Assembly (NCBI GenBank): GCA_018195615.1
Contig: JAGTPG010000002.1
Location: 3,538,501-3,602,500, forward strand
Direction of reading: 5' to 3'
From: Streptomyces tuirus
Lineage (GTDB): Bacteria; Actinomycetota; Actinomycetes; Streptomycetales; Streptomycetaceae
DNA: 64,000 nucleotides
Shown here: piece by piece, positions 18,830-29,392 of the stretch
Numbering within the stretch: the first letter of the stretch is position 1
How the letters are laid out: every line of letters begins with the position of its first letter
Position numbers and translations under genes: made by a program
Notes under the pieces: generated by a model
What the model saw: only the letters and a program-made list of their open reading frames with translations
What the model was told of the DNA's origin: nothing
The model's database searches: none

Positions 18830-19872
18830 ATGTCGAACGCCAGAACCGCCCGCTTCTCCCGCCGCGGCATCCTCGCAGCCGGCGGTGCCCTCGGACTCGG
18901 CGCTCTCGTGACCGCGTGTGGCAGCGAAGACTCCAAGGACGGCGGCTCGGCCTCGAAGGGTGCCGCCAAGTCCGGCCCCTGGTCCTTCAAGGACGACCGC
19001 GGCAAGACCGTGCAGCTCGACAACGTCCCCGCGAACATAGTCGCGTTCACCGGCGTCGCCGCCGCCCTGTACGACTACGGCGTCACCGTCAAGGGCGTCT
19101 TCGGCCCGACCAAGACCCAGGACGGCAAGCCCGACGTCCAGGCCGGCGACATGGACATCAGCAAGGTGACCATCCTCGGCAACACCTGGGACCAGTTCAA
19201 CGTCGAGAAGTACGCCGCCCTTGCCCCCGAGGTGCTGATCAGCACCATGTTCGACTCGGCCGGCACCCTCTGGTACGTCCCCGAGGCCTCCAAGGACAAG
19301 ATCGCCAAGCTGGCGCCGAGCGTCGGCATCTCCGTGTACGACCGTCAGCTCACCGCCCGCTGCAGCGCATGTGGGAGCTGGCCGAGTCCCTCGGCGGCGA
19401 CATGAAGGCCGCGAAGGTCACCGACGCCAAGAAGCGGTTCGAGGAGGCCTCCGAGCGGCTGCGCAAGGCCGCCAAGGCGCACCCCGACATCAAGGTGATG
19501 GCCGGTTCCGCGAGCCAGGAGCTGTTCTACGTCTCCGGCACCAACCTCTCCGTCGACCTGGAGTACTTCAAGGCCCTCGGCGTGAACTTCGTCGAGCCGC
19601 CGGAGAAGGCCAAGGCCCAGGGCGGTGGCTGGTTCGAGAGCCTGAGCTGGGAGAACGTCGACAAGTACAAGGCCGACATCATCATGATGGACGACCGGTC
19701 CTCGGCGATCCAGCCGGCGGACATCACCGAGGCGACGTGGAAGAAGCTGCCGGCGGTGAAGGCCGGGCAGGTCATCTCGCGTTCGGCTGAGCCGATCCTG
19801 TCCTACGACAAGTGCGTGCCGCTGGTCGAGAACCTCGCCAAGGCCATCGAGACCGCCAAGAAGGTCAGCTAG
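18830..19872 (+). CDS. desE: Ferrioxamine-binding lipoprotein DesE, frameshifted
   Basis: A 347-residue substrate-binding protein for ferric hydroxamate siderophores. The N-terminus has a twin-arginine motif (SRRGIL), a hydrophobic core and a lipobox LVTAC, so the mature protein is probably lipid-anchored at Cys30 or close by. The body has the periplasmic-binding (FecCD-partner) fold. One base is missing at the C3 run 19356-19358; the restored junction is RQLTAPLQRMWELAESLG. It sits directly behind an iron box and upstream of desABCD, as in the S. coelicolor des locus. No permease genes accompany it here. Confidence 0.9.
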
Positions 19873-19880
19873 GCGCTCAG

Positions 19881-19951
19881 CGCCGCGGGGAACTCTGCCC
19901 GGCCTGCGACTGCGGTCTCGCTGTGGCTGGTCGCGCAGTTCCCCGCGCCCC
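19881..19951. repeat. Extragenic palindrome, GCGCGGGGAACTGCGCGA type
   Basis: The arms GCCGCGGGGAACT (near 19882) and AGTTCCCCGCGC (to 19949) form a long imperfect hairpin after desE. The same core occurs at 31497-31514 after glmS. It may act as a terminator or mRNA-end stabiliser, and is a familiar intergenic element in Streptomyces. Confidence 0.65.
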
Positions 19952-19998
19952 GAGAAGGCAGGCCCCCATGTCCCCTGACCACGACTCAGGAGCCTCAT

Positions 19999-20858
19999 AT
20001 GACCACCGCCGTAGCCGCCCCGTTCCGTTTCTTCTCCCTGCAGGTCGTACGGACGAGGCGGCTCGGCCCGTCGCTGGTTCGTGTCACCTTCGGTGGGCCC
20101 GATCTGCACGCCTTCCACTCCGACGGACGCGACCAGTCGCTGTCGCTGTTCCTGCCCCACCCCGGGCAGCCCGAGCCGGTGGTTCCGCTCGAGCTGGGGA
20201 CGGGTGGTGGCAGGGATGGCGTGAACTGCCGGACGACGTACGGGCCGTGATGCGGTCGTACACCCTGCGCGCACTGCGCCGCGACCCGGACGAGATCGAC
20301 ATCGACTTCGCGCTGCACGGCGTCGAGCCGGGCGCCTCGGTCCAGGCCGGACCCGCCTCCCGCTGGGCCGCCCGGGCCGCCGCCGGAGACCGGGTCCTGC
20401 TGCTCGGGCCGGCCGTCGCCGACAACCGGGCGATCCGCTTCCGGCCGCCCGAGGACACCGGTCTCGTCATCGTCTGGGGAGACGAGACCGCCGTACCCGC
20501 CGCCTCGGCCATCGTCGAGTCGCTCCCGGCCGGCACCCGCGCCCGGGTCTGGCTGGAAGTGCCCCACGCCGGGGACATCCAGGACCTGACGACCGAGGCG
20601 GACGTCGAGATCACCTGGCTGGTACGGGAGGAGAAGGGGGGCGACGAGGGGTCCTCCCCCATGGCCCTCGATCTCCTCCGCGACACCCTCATCACAGCCG
20701 CCGACCGCCCCTACGTCTGGCTCGCCGGTGAGTCCGGCTGCGTGAAGCGGTTGCGGCGGCACTTCGTGCGCGAGCGCGACATCGACCGCCGCCGGGTCAC
20801 GTTCGTCGGCTACTGGCGCCACGGCGTGAGCGAGGAGGAGCTGCGGACCGAGGGATGA
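19999..20858 (+). CDS. Siderophore-interacting protein (ferric-siderophore reductase), frameshifted
   Basis: A 286-residue FAD/NAD(P)H reductase-like protein of the ViuB/SIP family that releases iron from imported siderophore in the cytosol. It starts with RFFSLQVVRTRRLGPSLVRVTF (the FAD-binding barrel), has RSYTLRALRRDPDEIDIDFALHG, and ends with WLAGESGCVKRLRRHFVRE and a YWRHGVSEEE tail. A -1 shift at the G4 run 20196-20199 is repaired by one G. The ATG follows CAGGAG by 6 bases. The position between desE and desA fits ferrioxamine iron release. Confidence 0.87.
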
Positions 20859-20925
20859 CCGACCCGCCGACGACGAAACCTGAGTGACCACAGTCACGGC
20901 AGGGGCCGGTTCTCCGTCGAACAAC

Positions 20926-20944
20926 TTAGGTTAGGCTTACCTAA
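20926..20944 (+). promoter_or_regulatory. Iron box upstream of desA
   Basis: TTAGGTTAGGCTTACCTAA differs from the canonical iron box at one position. It lies 62 bases before desA and should bind the DmdR-type repressor with Fe2+, controlling desABCD. Confidence 0.93.
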
Positions 20945-21006
20945 GTTGAACCCGCGGTTCAGCCACCCTGTCCCGCACCGGACTGTCCCCACCGGAGGAC
21001 CCTTAC

Positions 21007-22449
21007 ATGCGCTCGCACCTGCTCAACGACACCACCGCGGAGCAGTACCGCCGCTCCGTGACCGACGGAGTCGAGCGGGTGGCCGCCAAACTCGCCGCCA
21101 CCGAAAGGCCGTTCACCGGCGTCAGCGTCGACGCCCTCGCTCCCCGCATCGACGAGATCGACCTCGACCAGCCGCTGCACGACACCACCGCGGTGCTCGA
21201 CGAACTGGAGGACGTCTACCTCCGGGACGCCATCTACTTCCACCACCCCCGCTACCTGGCCCACCTCAACTGCCCGGTCGTCATCCCGGCCGTGCTCGGC
21301 GAGGCCGTCCTGTCCGCGGTGAACTCCTCGCTGGACACCTGGGACCAGTCGGCGGGCGGCACGCTCATCGAGCGGAAACTGATCGACTGGACGACCGAGC
21401 GCATCGGCCTCGGCCCGGCCGCCGACGGCGTGTTCACCTCCGGCGGCACCCAGTCCAACCTCCAGGCGCTGCTGCTCGCGCGGGAGGAGAGCAAGACCGA
21501 CTCCCTCGCCAAACTGCGGATCTTCGCCTCCGAGGTCAGCCACTTCAGCGTGAAGAAGTCCGCGAAACTGCTCGGGCTCGGCCAGGACGCCGTGGTCTCG
21601 ATCCCCGTCGACCACGACAAGCGCATGCAGACCGTCGCCCTCGCCCGTGAGCTGGAGCGCTGCGCGAAGGACGGCCTCGTCCCCATGGCCGTCGTCGCCA
21701 CCGCCGGCACCACCGACTTCGGCTCCATCGACCCGCTTCCCGAGATCGCCGAGCTCTGCGAGCAGTTCGGCACCTGGATGCACGTCGACGCCGCCTACGG
21801 CTGCGGCCTGCTCGCCTCCCTGAAGCACCGGGACCGCCTGGCCGGCATCGAGCGCGCCGACTCCGTCACCGTCGACTACCACAAGTCCTTCTTCCAGCCG
21901 GTGAGCTCCTCGGCCGTGCTCGTGCGGGACGCCGCCACGCTCCGCCACGCCACCTACCACGCCGAGTACCTGAACCCGCGCCGCATGGTGCAGGAACGTA
22001 TCCCCAACCAGGTGGACAAGTCCCTGCAGACCACCCGCCGCTTCGACGCCCTGAAGCTGTGGATGACGCTGAGGACCATGGGCGCCGACGGCATCGGGCA
22101 GCTCTTCGACGAGGTCTGCGAGCTGGCCCGGGAGGGCTGGCAGCTGCTCGCCGCCGACCCGCGCTTCGACGTCGTCGTGGAGCCGAGCCTGTCCACCCTG
22201 GTCTTCCGCTACATCCCGGCGAGCGTCACCGACCCCGCCGAGATCGACCGCGCCAACCTCTACGCCCGCAAGGCCCTGTTCGCCTCCGGCGACGCCATCG
22301 TCGCGGGCACCAAGGTCGCCGGTCGCCACTACCTGAAGTTCACCTTGCTCAATCCGGAGACGCAGGCGTCCGACATCGCCGCCGTCCTCGACCTGATCGC
22401 CGGCCATGCCGAGCAGTACCTGGGAGAGTCCCTTGACCGCGCGTCCTGA
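21007..22449 (+). CDS. desA: Lysine decarboxylase DesA
   Basis: A 480-residue PLP enzyme (group II decarboxylase fold) that makes cadaverine from lysine, the first step of desferrioxamine synthesis. The PLP lysine is Lys293 in VDYHKSFF, and HVDAAYGCG (about 258-266) holds the cofactor-binding Asp. The frame is intact and of family length. The iron box at 20926 sits upstream. desB starts within its 3' end (17 bases of overlap). Confidence 0.95.
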   Translation: MRSHLLNDTTAEQYRRSVTDGVERVAAKLAATERPFTGVSVDALAPRIDEIDLDQPLHDTTAVLDELEDVYLRDAIYFHHPRYLAHLNCPVVIPAVLGEAVLSAVNSSLDTWDQSAGGTLIERKLIDWTTERIGLGPAADGVFTSGGTQSNLQALLLAREESKTDSLAKLRIFASEVSHFSVKKSAKLLGLGQDAVVSIPVDHDKRMQTVALARELERCAKDGLVPMAVVATAGTTDFGSIDPLPEIAELCEQFGTWMHVDAAYGCGLLASLKHRDRLAGIERADSVTVDYHKSFFQPVSSSAVLVRDAATLRHATYHAEYLNPRRMVQERIPNQVDKSLQTTRRFDALKLWMTLRTMGADGIGQLFDEVCELAREGWQLLAADPRFDVVVEPSLSTLVFRYIPASVTDPAEIDRANLYARKALFASGDAIVAGTKVAGRHYLKFTLLNPETQASDIAAVLDLIAGHAEQYLGESLDRAS

Positions 22450-23709
22450 AAGTCCGACCAGAACCCATGACTTCGTGGGCATCGGGCTCGGCCCCTTCAA
22501 CCTCGGCCTGGCCTGTCTGACCGAACCCATCGCCGAACTCGACGGCGTCTTCCTGGAGTCGAAGCCCGACTTCGAGTGGCACGCGGGGATGTTCCTCGAC
22601 GGCGCCCACCTCCAGACCCCGTTCATGTCGGACCTGGTCACCCTCGCCGACCCGACGTCCCCGTACTCCTTCCTGAACTACCTGAAGGAGAAGGGCCGGC
22701 TGTACTCGTTCTACATCCGCGAGAACTTCTACCCGCTGCGCGTCGAGTACGACGACTACTGCCGCTGGGCCGCGAACCGGCTGAGCACCATCCGCTTCGG
22801 CACGACGGTGACGGAGGTCCGGTACGAGGACGACGTCTACCTCGTGCACACCGAGGCCGGTGAGGTGTTCCGCGCCCGCCACCTGGTCCTGGGCACGGGC
22901 ACCCCGCCCTACGTCCCGAGGCCTGCCAGGGCCTGGGCGGCGACTTCATCCACAACTCCCGCTATCTGCGGAACAAGGCGGAGCTGCAGAAGAAGGACTC
23001 GATCACGCTCGTCGGCTCGGGCCAGTCCGCCGCCGAGATCTACTACGACCTCCTCAGCGAGATCGACGTCCACGGCTACCGGCTGAACTGGGTGACCCGC
23101 TCCCCGCGCTTCTTCCCGCTGGAGTACACCAAGCTCACGCTGGAGATGACCTCCCCGGAGTACGTCGACTACTTCCGCGAGCTGCCGGAGGCCACCCGCT
23201 ACCGCCTGACGGCCGAGCAGAAGGGCCTGTTCAAGGGCATCGACGGCGACCTGATCAACGAGATCTTCGACCTGCTCTACCAGAAGAACCTCGGCGGTCC
23301 CGTGCCCACCCGGCTGCTCACCAACTCCTCGCTGAACAGCGCGGTGTACGAGAACGGCACGTACACGCTGGGCTTCCGCCAGGAGGAGCAGGAGAAGGAC
23401 TTCGAGCTGACCTCCGAGGGCCTGGTCCTGGCCACGGGCTACAGGTACGCCGAGCCGGAGTTCCTGAAGCCCGTGCGCGACCGCCTGGTCTACGACTCCC
23501 GGGGCAACTTCGACGTCGCCCGCAACTACGCCGTCGACGTCACCGGCCGGGGCATCTTCCTGCAGAACGCCGGCGTCCACACCCACAGCATCACCAGCCC
23601 CGACCTGGGCATGGGCCCGTACCGGAACGCGTACATCATCCGCGAGCTGCTCGGCACCGAGTACTACCCGGTCGAGAAGACGATCGCGTTCCAGGAGTTC
23701 TCGGTATGA
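22433..23709 (+). CDS. desB: Cadaverine N-monooxygenase DesB, frameshifted
   Basis: A 425-residue FAD/NADPH N-hydroxylase that converts cadaverine to N-hydroxycadaverine. The FAD motif GIGLGPFNLGLACL is at about residues 16-29 and the NADPH-binding VGSGQSAAEIYYDLL is near 192; the LATGYRYAEPEFL motif is near 343. TTG at 22433 is chosen as the start because GGAGAG lies just upstream and the sequence from there is family-like. One C is missing at 22915-22917; the restored junction is PPYVPEACQGLGG. The stop overlaps the desC start by four bases. Confidence 0.92.
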
Positions 23710-24259
23710 GCATCGGTTCCCTCACCTTCCGCCCGCTCGACCCCTGAAGGACGCCGAGCTGCTGCACTCCTGGGTCACCCACCCCAAGGCGGCCTACTGG
23801 ATGATGCAGGACGCGAAACTCCAGGACGTGGAGCGCGAGTACATGCGCATCGCGGCACACGAGCACCACCACGCGTACCTCGGTCTGCACGAGGGCCGGC
23901 CGGCGTTCCTGATGGAGAGCTACGACCCCCGGTACGTCGAGCTGGAGGGGCTGTACGACCCGGAGCCCGGCGATGTCGGCATGCACTTCCTCGTCGCGCC
24001 GACCGACCGGCCGATCCACGGCTTCACCCGGGCGGTCATCACCGCCGTGATGGAGGAGCTGTTCGCCGATCCGCGAACCAGGCGGGTCGTCGTCGAGCCC
24101 GATGTGAGCAACAAGGCCGTGCACGCGCTGAACGAGGCCGTCGGCTTCGTGCCCGAGCGTGAGATCGACAAGCCGGAAAAGCGCGCGCTGCTGAGCTTCT
24201 GCACGCGCGAACGCTTCTTCAATAGGCACAGCCTGGCCGCCCGAGGAGTAGCTGTATGA
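23706..24259 (+). CDS. desC: Hydroxycadaverine acyltransferase DesC, frameshifted
   Basis: A 184-residue GNAT-fold acyltransferase of the IucB/DesC type that succinylates or acetylates N-hydroxycadaverine. The C4 run 23741-23744 is one short; as it stands the frame meets TGA directly after RPLDP, while five C gives RPLDPLKDAELLHSWV. The rest, from AYWMMQDAKLQDVE to the C-terminal ERFF, is typical. It is coupled to desB and desD by ATGA overlaps. Confidence 0.92.
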
Positions 24260-26027
24260 CCCTGTCCGACGCCGTAGCGCATCTGTCCCCCCACCGCTGG
24301 GCGCGGGCCAACCGCCTCCTGATCCGCAAGGCGCTCGCCGAGTTCGCGCACGAGCGCCTCATCACACCGGAGGCCACCGCTGCCGGCGAGTACGTCGTCC
24401 GCAGCGACGACGGCCTGACGCGGTACACCTTCACGGCCACCCGCCGCGCCCTCGACCACTGGCAGATCGACGCCGACTCGATCACCCGCCACCGCGACGG
24501 CGCCGAGCAGCCGCTCGCGGCCCTGGACTTCTTCATCGAGCTGCAGAAGTCCCTCGGCCTGAGCGACGACATCCTGCCCGTATACCTGGAGGAGATCTCC
24601 TCCACCCTCTCGGGCACCTGCTACAAGCTGACCAAGCCGAAGCTCACGGCGGCCGAGCTCGCGCGCGGCGGCTTCCAGACCATCGAGACCGGCATGACCG
24701 AGGGCCACCCCTGCTTCGTGGCCAACAACGGACGGCTCGGCTTCGGCATCCACGAGTACCTGTCGTACGCCCCCGAGACGGCGAGCCCGGTCCGGCTCGT
24801 CTGGCTCGCGGCACACCGCTCACGTGCCGCGTTCACGGCCGGTGTCGGCATCGAGTACGAGTCGTTCCTGCGCGAGGAACTGGGCGCGGAGACCGTCGAG
24901 CGCTTCCACGGCGTCCTGCGCGACCAGGACCTCGACCCGGCCGACTACCTCCTCATCCCCGTCCACCCCTGGCAGTGGTGGAACAAGCTCACCGTCACCT
25001 TCGCCGCCGAGGTCGCCCGGAAACACCTGGTGTGCCTGGGCGAGGGCGACGACGAGTACCTGGCCCAGCAGTCCATCCGGACCTTCTTCAACACGACCAG
25101 CCCGAGAAGCACTACGTGAAGACGGCCCTGTCCGTCATCAACATGGGCTTCATGCGCGGACTCTCGGCCGCCTACATGGAGGCCACGCCGGCGATCAACG
25201 ACTGGCTGGCCCAGCTCATCGAGGGCGACCCGGTGCTGAAGGCCACCGGCCTGTCGATCATCCGCGAGCGTGCCGCCGTCGGCTACCGGCACCTGGAGTA
25301 CGAGAAGGCGACGGACCGCTACTCGCCGTACCGCAAGATGCTCGCCGCGCTGTGGCGGGAGAGCCCGGTGCCGTCCCTCGAGGACGGCGAGTCCCTGGCC
25401 ACCATGGCATCCCTGGTCCATGTCGACCACGAGGGCGCGTCGGTCGCGGGCGCGCTGATCGAGCGGTCGGGGCTCTCCCCGAAGGAGTGGCTGCGCCGTT
25501 ACCTCCAGGCGTACTTCACGCCCCTCCTGCACAGCTTCTACGCCTACGACCTGGTCTTCATGCCGCACGGCGAGAACGTCATCCTGGTGCTGAAGGACGG
25601 GGTCGTACAGCGCGCGATCTACAAGGACATCGCCGAGGAGATCGCCGTCATGGATCCGGAGGCGGTGCTGCCGCCGACGGTGGAGCGGCTGCGGGTGGAG
25701 GTCCCGGAGGACAAGAAGCTCCTGTCGATCTTCACGGACGTCTTCGACTGCTTCTTCCGCTTCCTCGCGGCGAACCTCGCCACCGAGGGGATCCTGGAGG
25801 AGGACGACTTCTGGCGCACGGTCGCGGAGGTCACCCGCGTCTACCAGGAGTCGATGCCCGAACTCGCCGACAAGTTCAAGCAGTACGACATGTTCGCCCC
25901 CGAGTTCTCCCTCTCCTGCCTCAACCGCCTCCAGCTCCGCAACAACGAACAGATGGTGGACCTGTCGGACCCGTCCGGCGCCCTCCAGTTGATAGGCACC
26001 CTGAAGAACCCGATCACGAAGTTCTGA
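24256..26027 (+). CDS. desD: Desferrioxamine synthetase DesD, frameshifted
   Basis: A 590-residue NRPS-independent siderophore (NIS) synthetase of the IucA/IucC family, which oligomerises and macrocyclises succinyl-hydroxycadaverine using ATP. Family signatures are EGHPCFVANNGRLGFG (near 156; HP..K/N..G), LIPVHPWQWWNK (near 237) and the C-terminal FxxHxxN-equivalent SLSCLNRLQLRNNEQ. One C is missing at 25101-25103; the restored junction is FFNTTSPEKHYVKTALSV. It ends the operon before a strong terminator. Confidence 0.93.
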
Positions 26028-26038
26028 CCCACAAGCAG

Positions 26039-26075
26039 ACGGGCACCCCGGAGTACGGTCCTCCGGGGTGCCCGT
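26039..26075 (+). terminator. Terminator of the des operon
   Basis: A 15-bp inverted repeat, ACGGGCACCCCGGAG (26039-26053) with its complement (26061-26075), loop of 7, starts 12 bases after the desD stop. A short T-rich run (CGTTTCTTTT) follows. Confidence 0.88.
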
Positions 26076-26205
26076 CAACGCGTTTCTTTTGCACTCAGGG
26101 GCGCGGCTGAGGCTCCTGGAGGGCGACATCGTCGCCGATCACTCTGATGGGTGACGCTGATCGAAGACGTGCGCGGGTGGGGAACGGGGTGGCTGGGTTC
26201 GTGGC

Positions 26206-26649
26206 ATGTCACGTTTCCGGATGTACCCGTCGCCCGTGCAGGCCGAGCAGATGCTCACGCACTGCGCGCACGCCCGGTACGTGTGGAATCTTGCCGTTGA
26301 GCAGCACGCGCACTGGCGGCCGTGGCGTAGGAGCGCGCCCGGTTTCACGGAGCAGTGTCGTCAGCTCACCGAGGCCCGGCGGGAGAACGAGTGGCTGGGC
26401 TCAGGGAACGCGGATGTGCAGCAGCAGGCCTTGAAGGACTTCGCCAGGGCCAAGAACGCCAGGTTCACGTCCGGGTTCGGTGAGCCGACCTGGCGCAGGA
26501 AGCATAAGAACTCGCGCAAGAGCCAAGCCGAGTTCGTCTGTTCCTCCTGCGGCTTCGCCTGCAATGCGGACACCAACGCCAGTATCAACGTCGCGGCAGG
26601 ACAGGGCGGGATCCCTCGCCCCGGCGATCAGCCGGTGCCGGAGGGGTGA
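26206..26649 (+). pseudogene. tnpB: TnpB (IS200/IS605-type) with the RuvC core deleted
   Basis: A 147-codon open frame joins the N-terminus of an IS605-type TnpB (MSRFRMYPSPVQAEQM... HARYVWNLAVEQH, residues 1-108) directly to its C-terminal zinc-finger/last RuvC segment (EFVCSSCGFACNADTNASINVAAG). Typical TnpB proteins have about 350-400 residues, so roughly 200 residues of the nuclease are absent, including two RuvC acidic motifs and one CxxC half of the finger. It cannot be an active RNA-guided nuclease. The junction is in frame. No tnpA is present. Confidence 0.85.
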
Positions 26650-26689
26650 CAACGGCCACCAGCCGTTCGAGCACCCGTGAACCTCAACC

Positions 26690-26735
26690 CAAATAGGTTG
26701 GAATCTCGCTCTTTCAGAGGGGGAGGATGTCAACT
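26690..26735 (+). mobile_element. Right end of the IS200/IS605-type element
   Basis: The sequence between the TnpB remnant and the next gene has an imperfect hairpin CAACCCAAATAGGTTG followed by CTCGCTCTTTCAGAGGGGGA and GGATGTCAA, resembling right ends of IS605-group elements in actinomycetes. The left end was not located; a solo hairpin could also be an RNA structure. If correct, a reRNA-like end survives without its nuclease. Confidence 0.5.
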
Positions 26736-26736
26736 C

Positions 26737-27619
26737 ATGGCGGAAATCATCCAGAAGGACGGCACGTGGGTCTTCGACGGCGACGCCCTGCGGCTGACCC
26801 CGGGCGGGACAAGAGCGTCAGTACACTGCGGAAGGAACTGGGTGAACTGATCGTCCCGCTGGGGCGTTGGCGGGGATCTCGTTCGAGCAGGGCAAGAAGA
26901 GCGGACGGCTTCGGCTGCGCCTGCGCGACGGTGCCGATCCCCTGCTGCACGCGACCGGCGGACGGCTCACCGAGCCCCACGATCCCTACCAGCTGATCGT
27001 GGAGTCCGACCGCTACGGCGTGGCCGAGTACTTCACTGACGAGGTCCGGGGCGCGCTGCTCCTGGACCAGGTGCCGGCCGATCCGGTGACCGCGTATCTG
27101 CTGCCGGGGCCCGCCGTTCCGCTCTCGGTCTCCGCCGGGGACGGCACCGCGAGCTTCGACGGCGAGCGCATACGCCTGGAGTGGAACTGGAAGACGGAGG
27201 ACGCCAAGGCCGCCGCCGGCACCCGCACGCTCGCCCTCGGCGAGATCACGGACGTGGAGTGGCAGCCGGCCGTCGGCCTGGAGAACGGCCACCTCCGCTT
27301 CACCGTGCGGAACGCGCCGACCAAGGCCCCGCCCAAGTACGACCCCAACGCCGTGGAGCTGTGGGGCTTCAAGAAGGACCCGCTGATGGCCCTGGTGGCG
27401 GCGGCGGTCCGGGCCAGGCTTCCGCACCCGGCCCGGACCGCCACCGCCACCCTGGAGGACGCGCGACCGGAACTGCCTTCTCCTCCGGTCACCGCCGCCG
27501 AGGACGACCACGACGCCCTGCTGCGCCGCCTGCGCGAGCTCGGGGAGCTGCATCGCGCGGGTGTGCTCACGGACGACGAGTTCGCACTGGCCAAGCAGGC
27601 GATCCTCAAACGGATGTGA
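26737..27619 (+). CDS. DUF4429/SHOCT-domain protein, two frameshifts
   Basis: A 294-residue cytoplasmic protein: two DUF4429-like beta-rich repeats (KDGTWVFDGDALRLTPG and ASFDGERIRLEWNWKT) and a short C-terminal SHOCT motif (LRRLRELGELHRAGVLTDDEFALAKQAILKRM in substance). Two single-base losses, in the G3 run 26802-26804 and the G4 run 26861-26864, break the first third; repairing both gives one frame. The role is unknown; SHOCT motifs occur in oligomerising actinobacterial proteins. The Shine-Dalgarno GGGGGAGG (26720-26727) lies in the IS right-end sequence. Confidence 0.72.
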
Positions 27620-27640
27620 CGTCCCAGGGACTCCGGGGTG

Positions 27641-29221
27641 TCACTTCGCCCGGCGGGCCACCGTGAAGTGGTCGACCTGCTCGCCGTTCTCGGCGATGCC
27701 GCGCACCTTCAGCGTGGCGAGGCGCCCCTTCGGCGCGGGGGTGACGTCCACGCGCAGGAAGGAGTAGTCGAGGTAACGCACCCGCGACCAGGCGACGGTC
27801 TCGTTCTGCTTGCCTCCCTTGACGTTGACGAACGAGGCCACGGAGTCCACGTCGTGCTCGTTGCCCTCGTACGACAGAGGGGCGCTGAACGCGTAGAGGC
27901 TGCGGCCTGCGGCACCGGCCGTCACGTAGACCACGCCGTCGGTCTCGGGGTAGGCCGTGCCGCCGATCGGCAGCTTCTTGGCGACCTTGTTCCCCTTGAT
28001 GACGTCGGTGCGCTCGTACTGGTGGTTGTGGCCGTTGATGACCAGGTCCACGGTGTACTTCTCGAACAGCGGCACCCACTCCTGCCGGACCCCGCCCTCG
28101 GAGGCGTGGGAGGTGGAGGTGCAGTAGGCGCAGTGGTGGAAGAACACGACGATGAAGTCGACGTCGCGCGAAGCCCGGTACTTCTTGAGCTGCGTCTCCA
28201 GCCACGTGGTCTGGGTGCCGCCCGAGATGCCCAGGTTGGCCGGGATCTCGAAGGAGATGTCGTTGGCGTCGAGCGAGATGACCGCCGTGTTGCCGTAGAC
28301 GAAGGAGTAGACGCCCGGGAGGTTCTTCTTGTCCGGGCCGTTGTCCGGGAGGTTCCAGCGGGCCTCCTCGCCGCCGTAGCCGCCCGGCGAGTACCAGGCC
28401 TCCATGTCGTGGTTGCCGTAGGCGGGCATCCACGGGACGGACTTGGCGACGGACTCGGTCTGGGCGAGGAACTGGTCCCAGATCCGCGAGTCGAAGCCGG
28501 TGTCGTCGGTCCTGCCCTGGCCGGTCGGGTCTCCGTACGCGATGTCGCCCGCGTGCAGGTGGAACGCCGGGTTCTGGCCGAGCAGCAGGCTGTTGTTGGC
28601 GAGGGCGTGGTAGCTGACGCCCTCGTCGCCGAAGGCCGTGAAGGTGAACGGCGCCTTGTGCGCGGGGGCGGTGGTGAAGGTGCCGAGGGTGCCGAGCAGG
28701 TGGGGTTCGGCCGGGTCGAAGCCCTGGTGGCCGACGCCGTAGTAGTACGTCCGGCCCGGGCGCAGACGCGTCAGCTCGGCGTGCACGTAGTACTGGGTGT
28801 GGTTGCCGCTCGCGCCGACACCGGCCGGCGTGAAGAGGGTGCGGACCTCGGCGTCGATCTTGCGGGAGAGGTCCGTGGGGTGGGCGCCGATCCGGATGAA
28901 CGGCTTCTTGACGGCGACCGGGACCTGCCAGGAGACGGTCATCTCCGTGCGCGGGTCGGTGCCGTAGGCGAGGTGGCGGCCGAAGGGGGCGACGAAGGCG
29001 CCGTCGACGGTCTCGGTCGCGGGAGCGGTGCGCGCGGTGGGAACGGCGGCCTGGGCGGTGGCGCCGGGCACGAAGGCGCCACCCGCGACGGCGCCGAGCG
29101 TGACGGCACCGCCTCTGATCATCGTGCGCCGGGAGAACCTGGCGCGCAGGTACTCGTGCTGCTCGGCCATGCTCATGCGCTCGGCGAGCCGCTCGGGTAC
29201 GCCCATACGAGGAGTGTCCAT
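27641..29221 (-). CDS. Tat-exported purple-acid-phosphatase-like metallophosphoesterase
   Basis: A 526-residue protein with a twin-arginine signal (SRRTMIRGG, hydrophobic core to AQAA) at residues 32-60. An N-terminal fibronectin-like domain precedes a metallophosphoesterase domain with GDEG, GDIAYGD, GNHD, FFHH and NGHNHQYER, the metal ligands of purple acid phosphatases. It would act outside the membrane on phosphomonoesters. ATG 29221 is preferred; an in-frame TTG lies three codons upstream. The gene is divergent from the small gene at 29393. Confidence 0.88.
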   Translation of the reverse strand: MDTPRMGVPERLAERMSMAEQHEYLRARFSRRTMIRGGAVTLGAVAGGAFVPGATAQAAVPTARTAPATETVDGAFVAPFGRHLAYGTDPRTEMTVSWQVPVAVKKPFIRIGAHPTDLSRKIDAEVRTLFTPAGVGASGNHTQYYVHAELTRLRPGRTYYYGVGHQGFDPAEPHLLGTLGTFTTAPAHKAPFTFTAFGDEGVSYHALANNSLLLGQNPAFHLHAGDIAYGDPTGQGRTDDTGFDSRIWDQFLAQTESVAKSVPWMPAYGNHDMEAWYSPGGYGGEEARWNLPDNGPDKKNLPGVYSFVYGNTAVISLDANDISFEIPANLGISGGTQTTWLETQLKKYRASRDVDFIVVFFHHCAYCTSTSHASEGGVRQEWVPLFEKYTVDLVINGHNHQYERTDVIKGNKVAKKLPIGGTAYPETDGVVYVTAGAAGRSLYAFSAPLSYEGNEHDVDSVASFVNVKGGKQNETVAWSRVRYLDYSFLRVDVTPAPKGRLATLKVRGIAENGEQVDHFTVARRAK

Positions 29222-29392
29222 GGCGTCCAAAAATCGACGCCTCGGGCAACGAGATGCCGGACGCCCGGTGGACGCCGCACGAACACGCCCTCATGACACG
29301 TTCAACGTTCCCCCAAAGAATCCCAACAGCTCCCTGCCCGAAAACGGGCAGAATTCTTGCGAAAGGCGCGCCGGTGCCCCAGGATCTAGCGA

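Noticed and set aside
23706..23750. Programmed frameshift or true loss of desC
   Set aside because: Same one-base C-run loss occurs in many unrelated genes, so a sequence error is simpler.
26206..26649. Intact transposase
   Set aside because: Only the two ends of TnpB are present; nuclease core absent.
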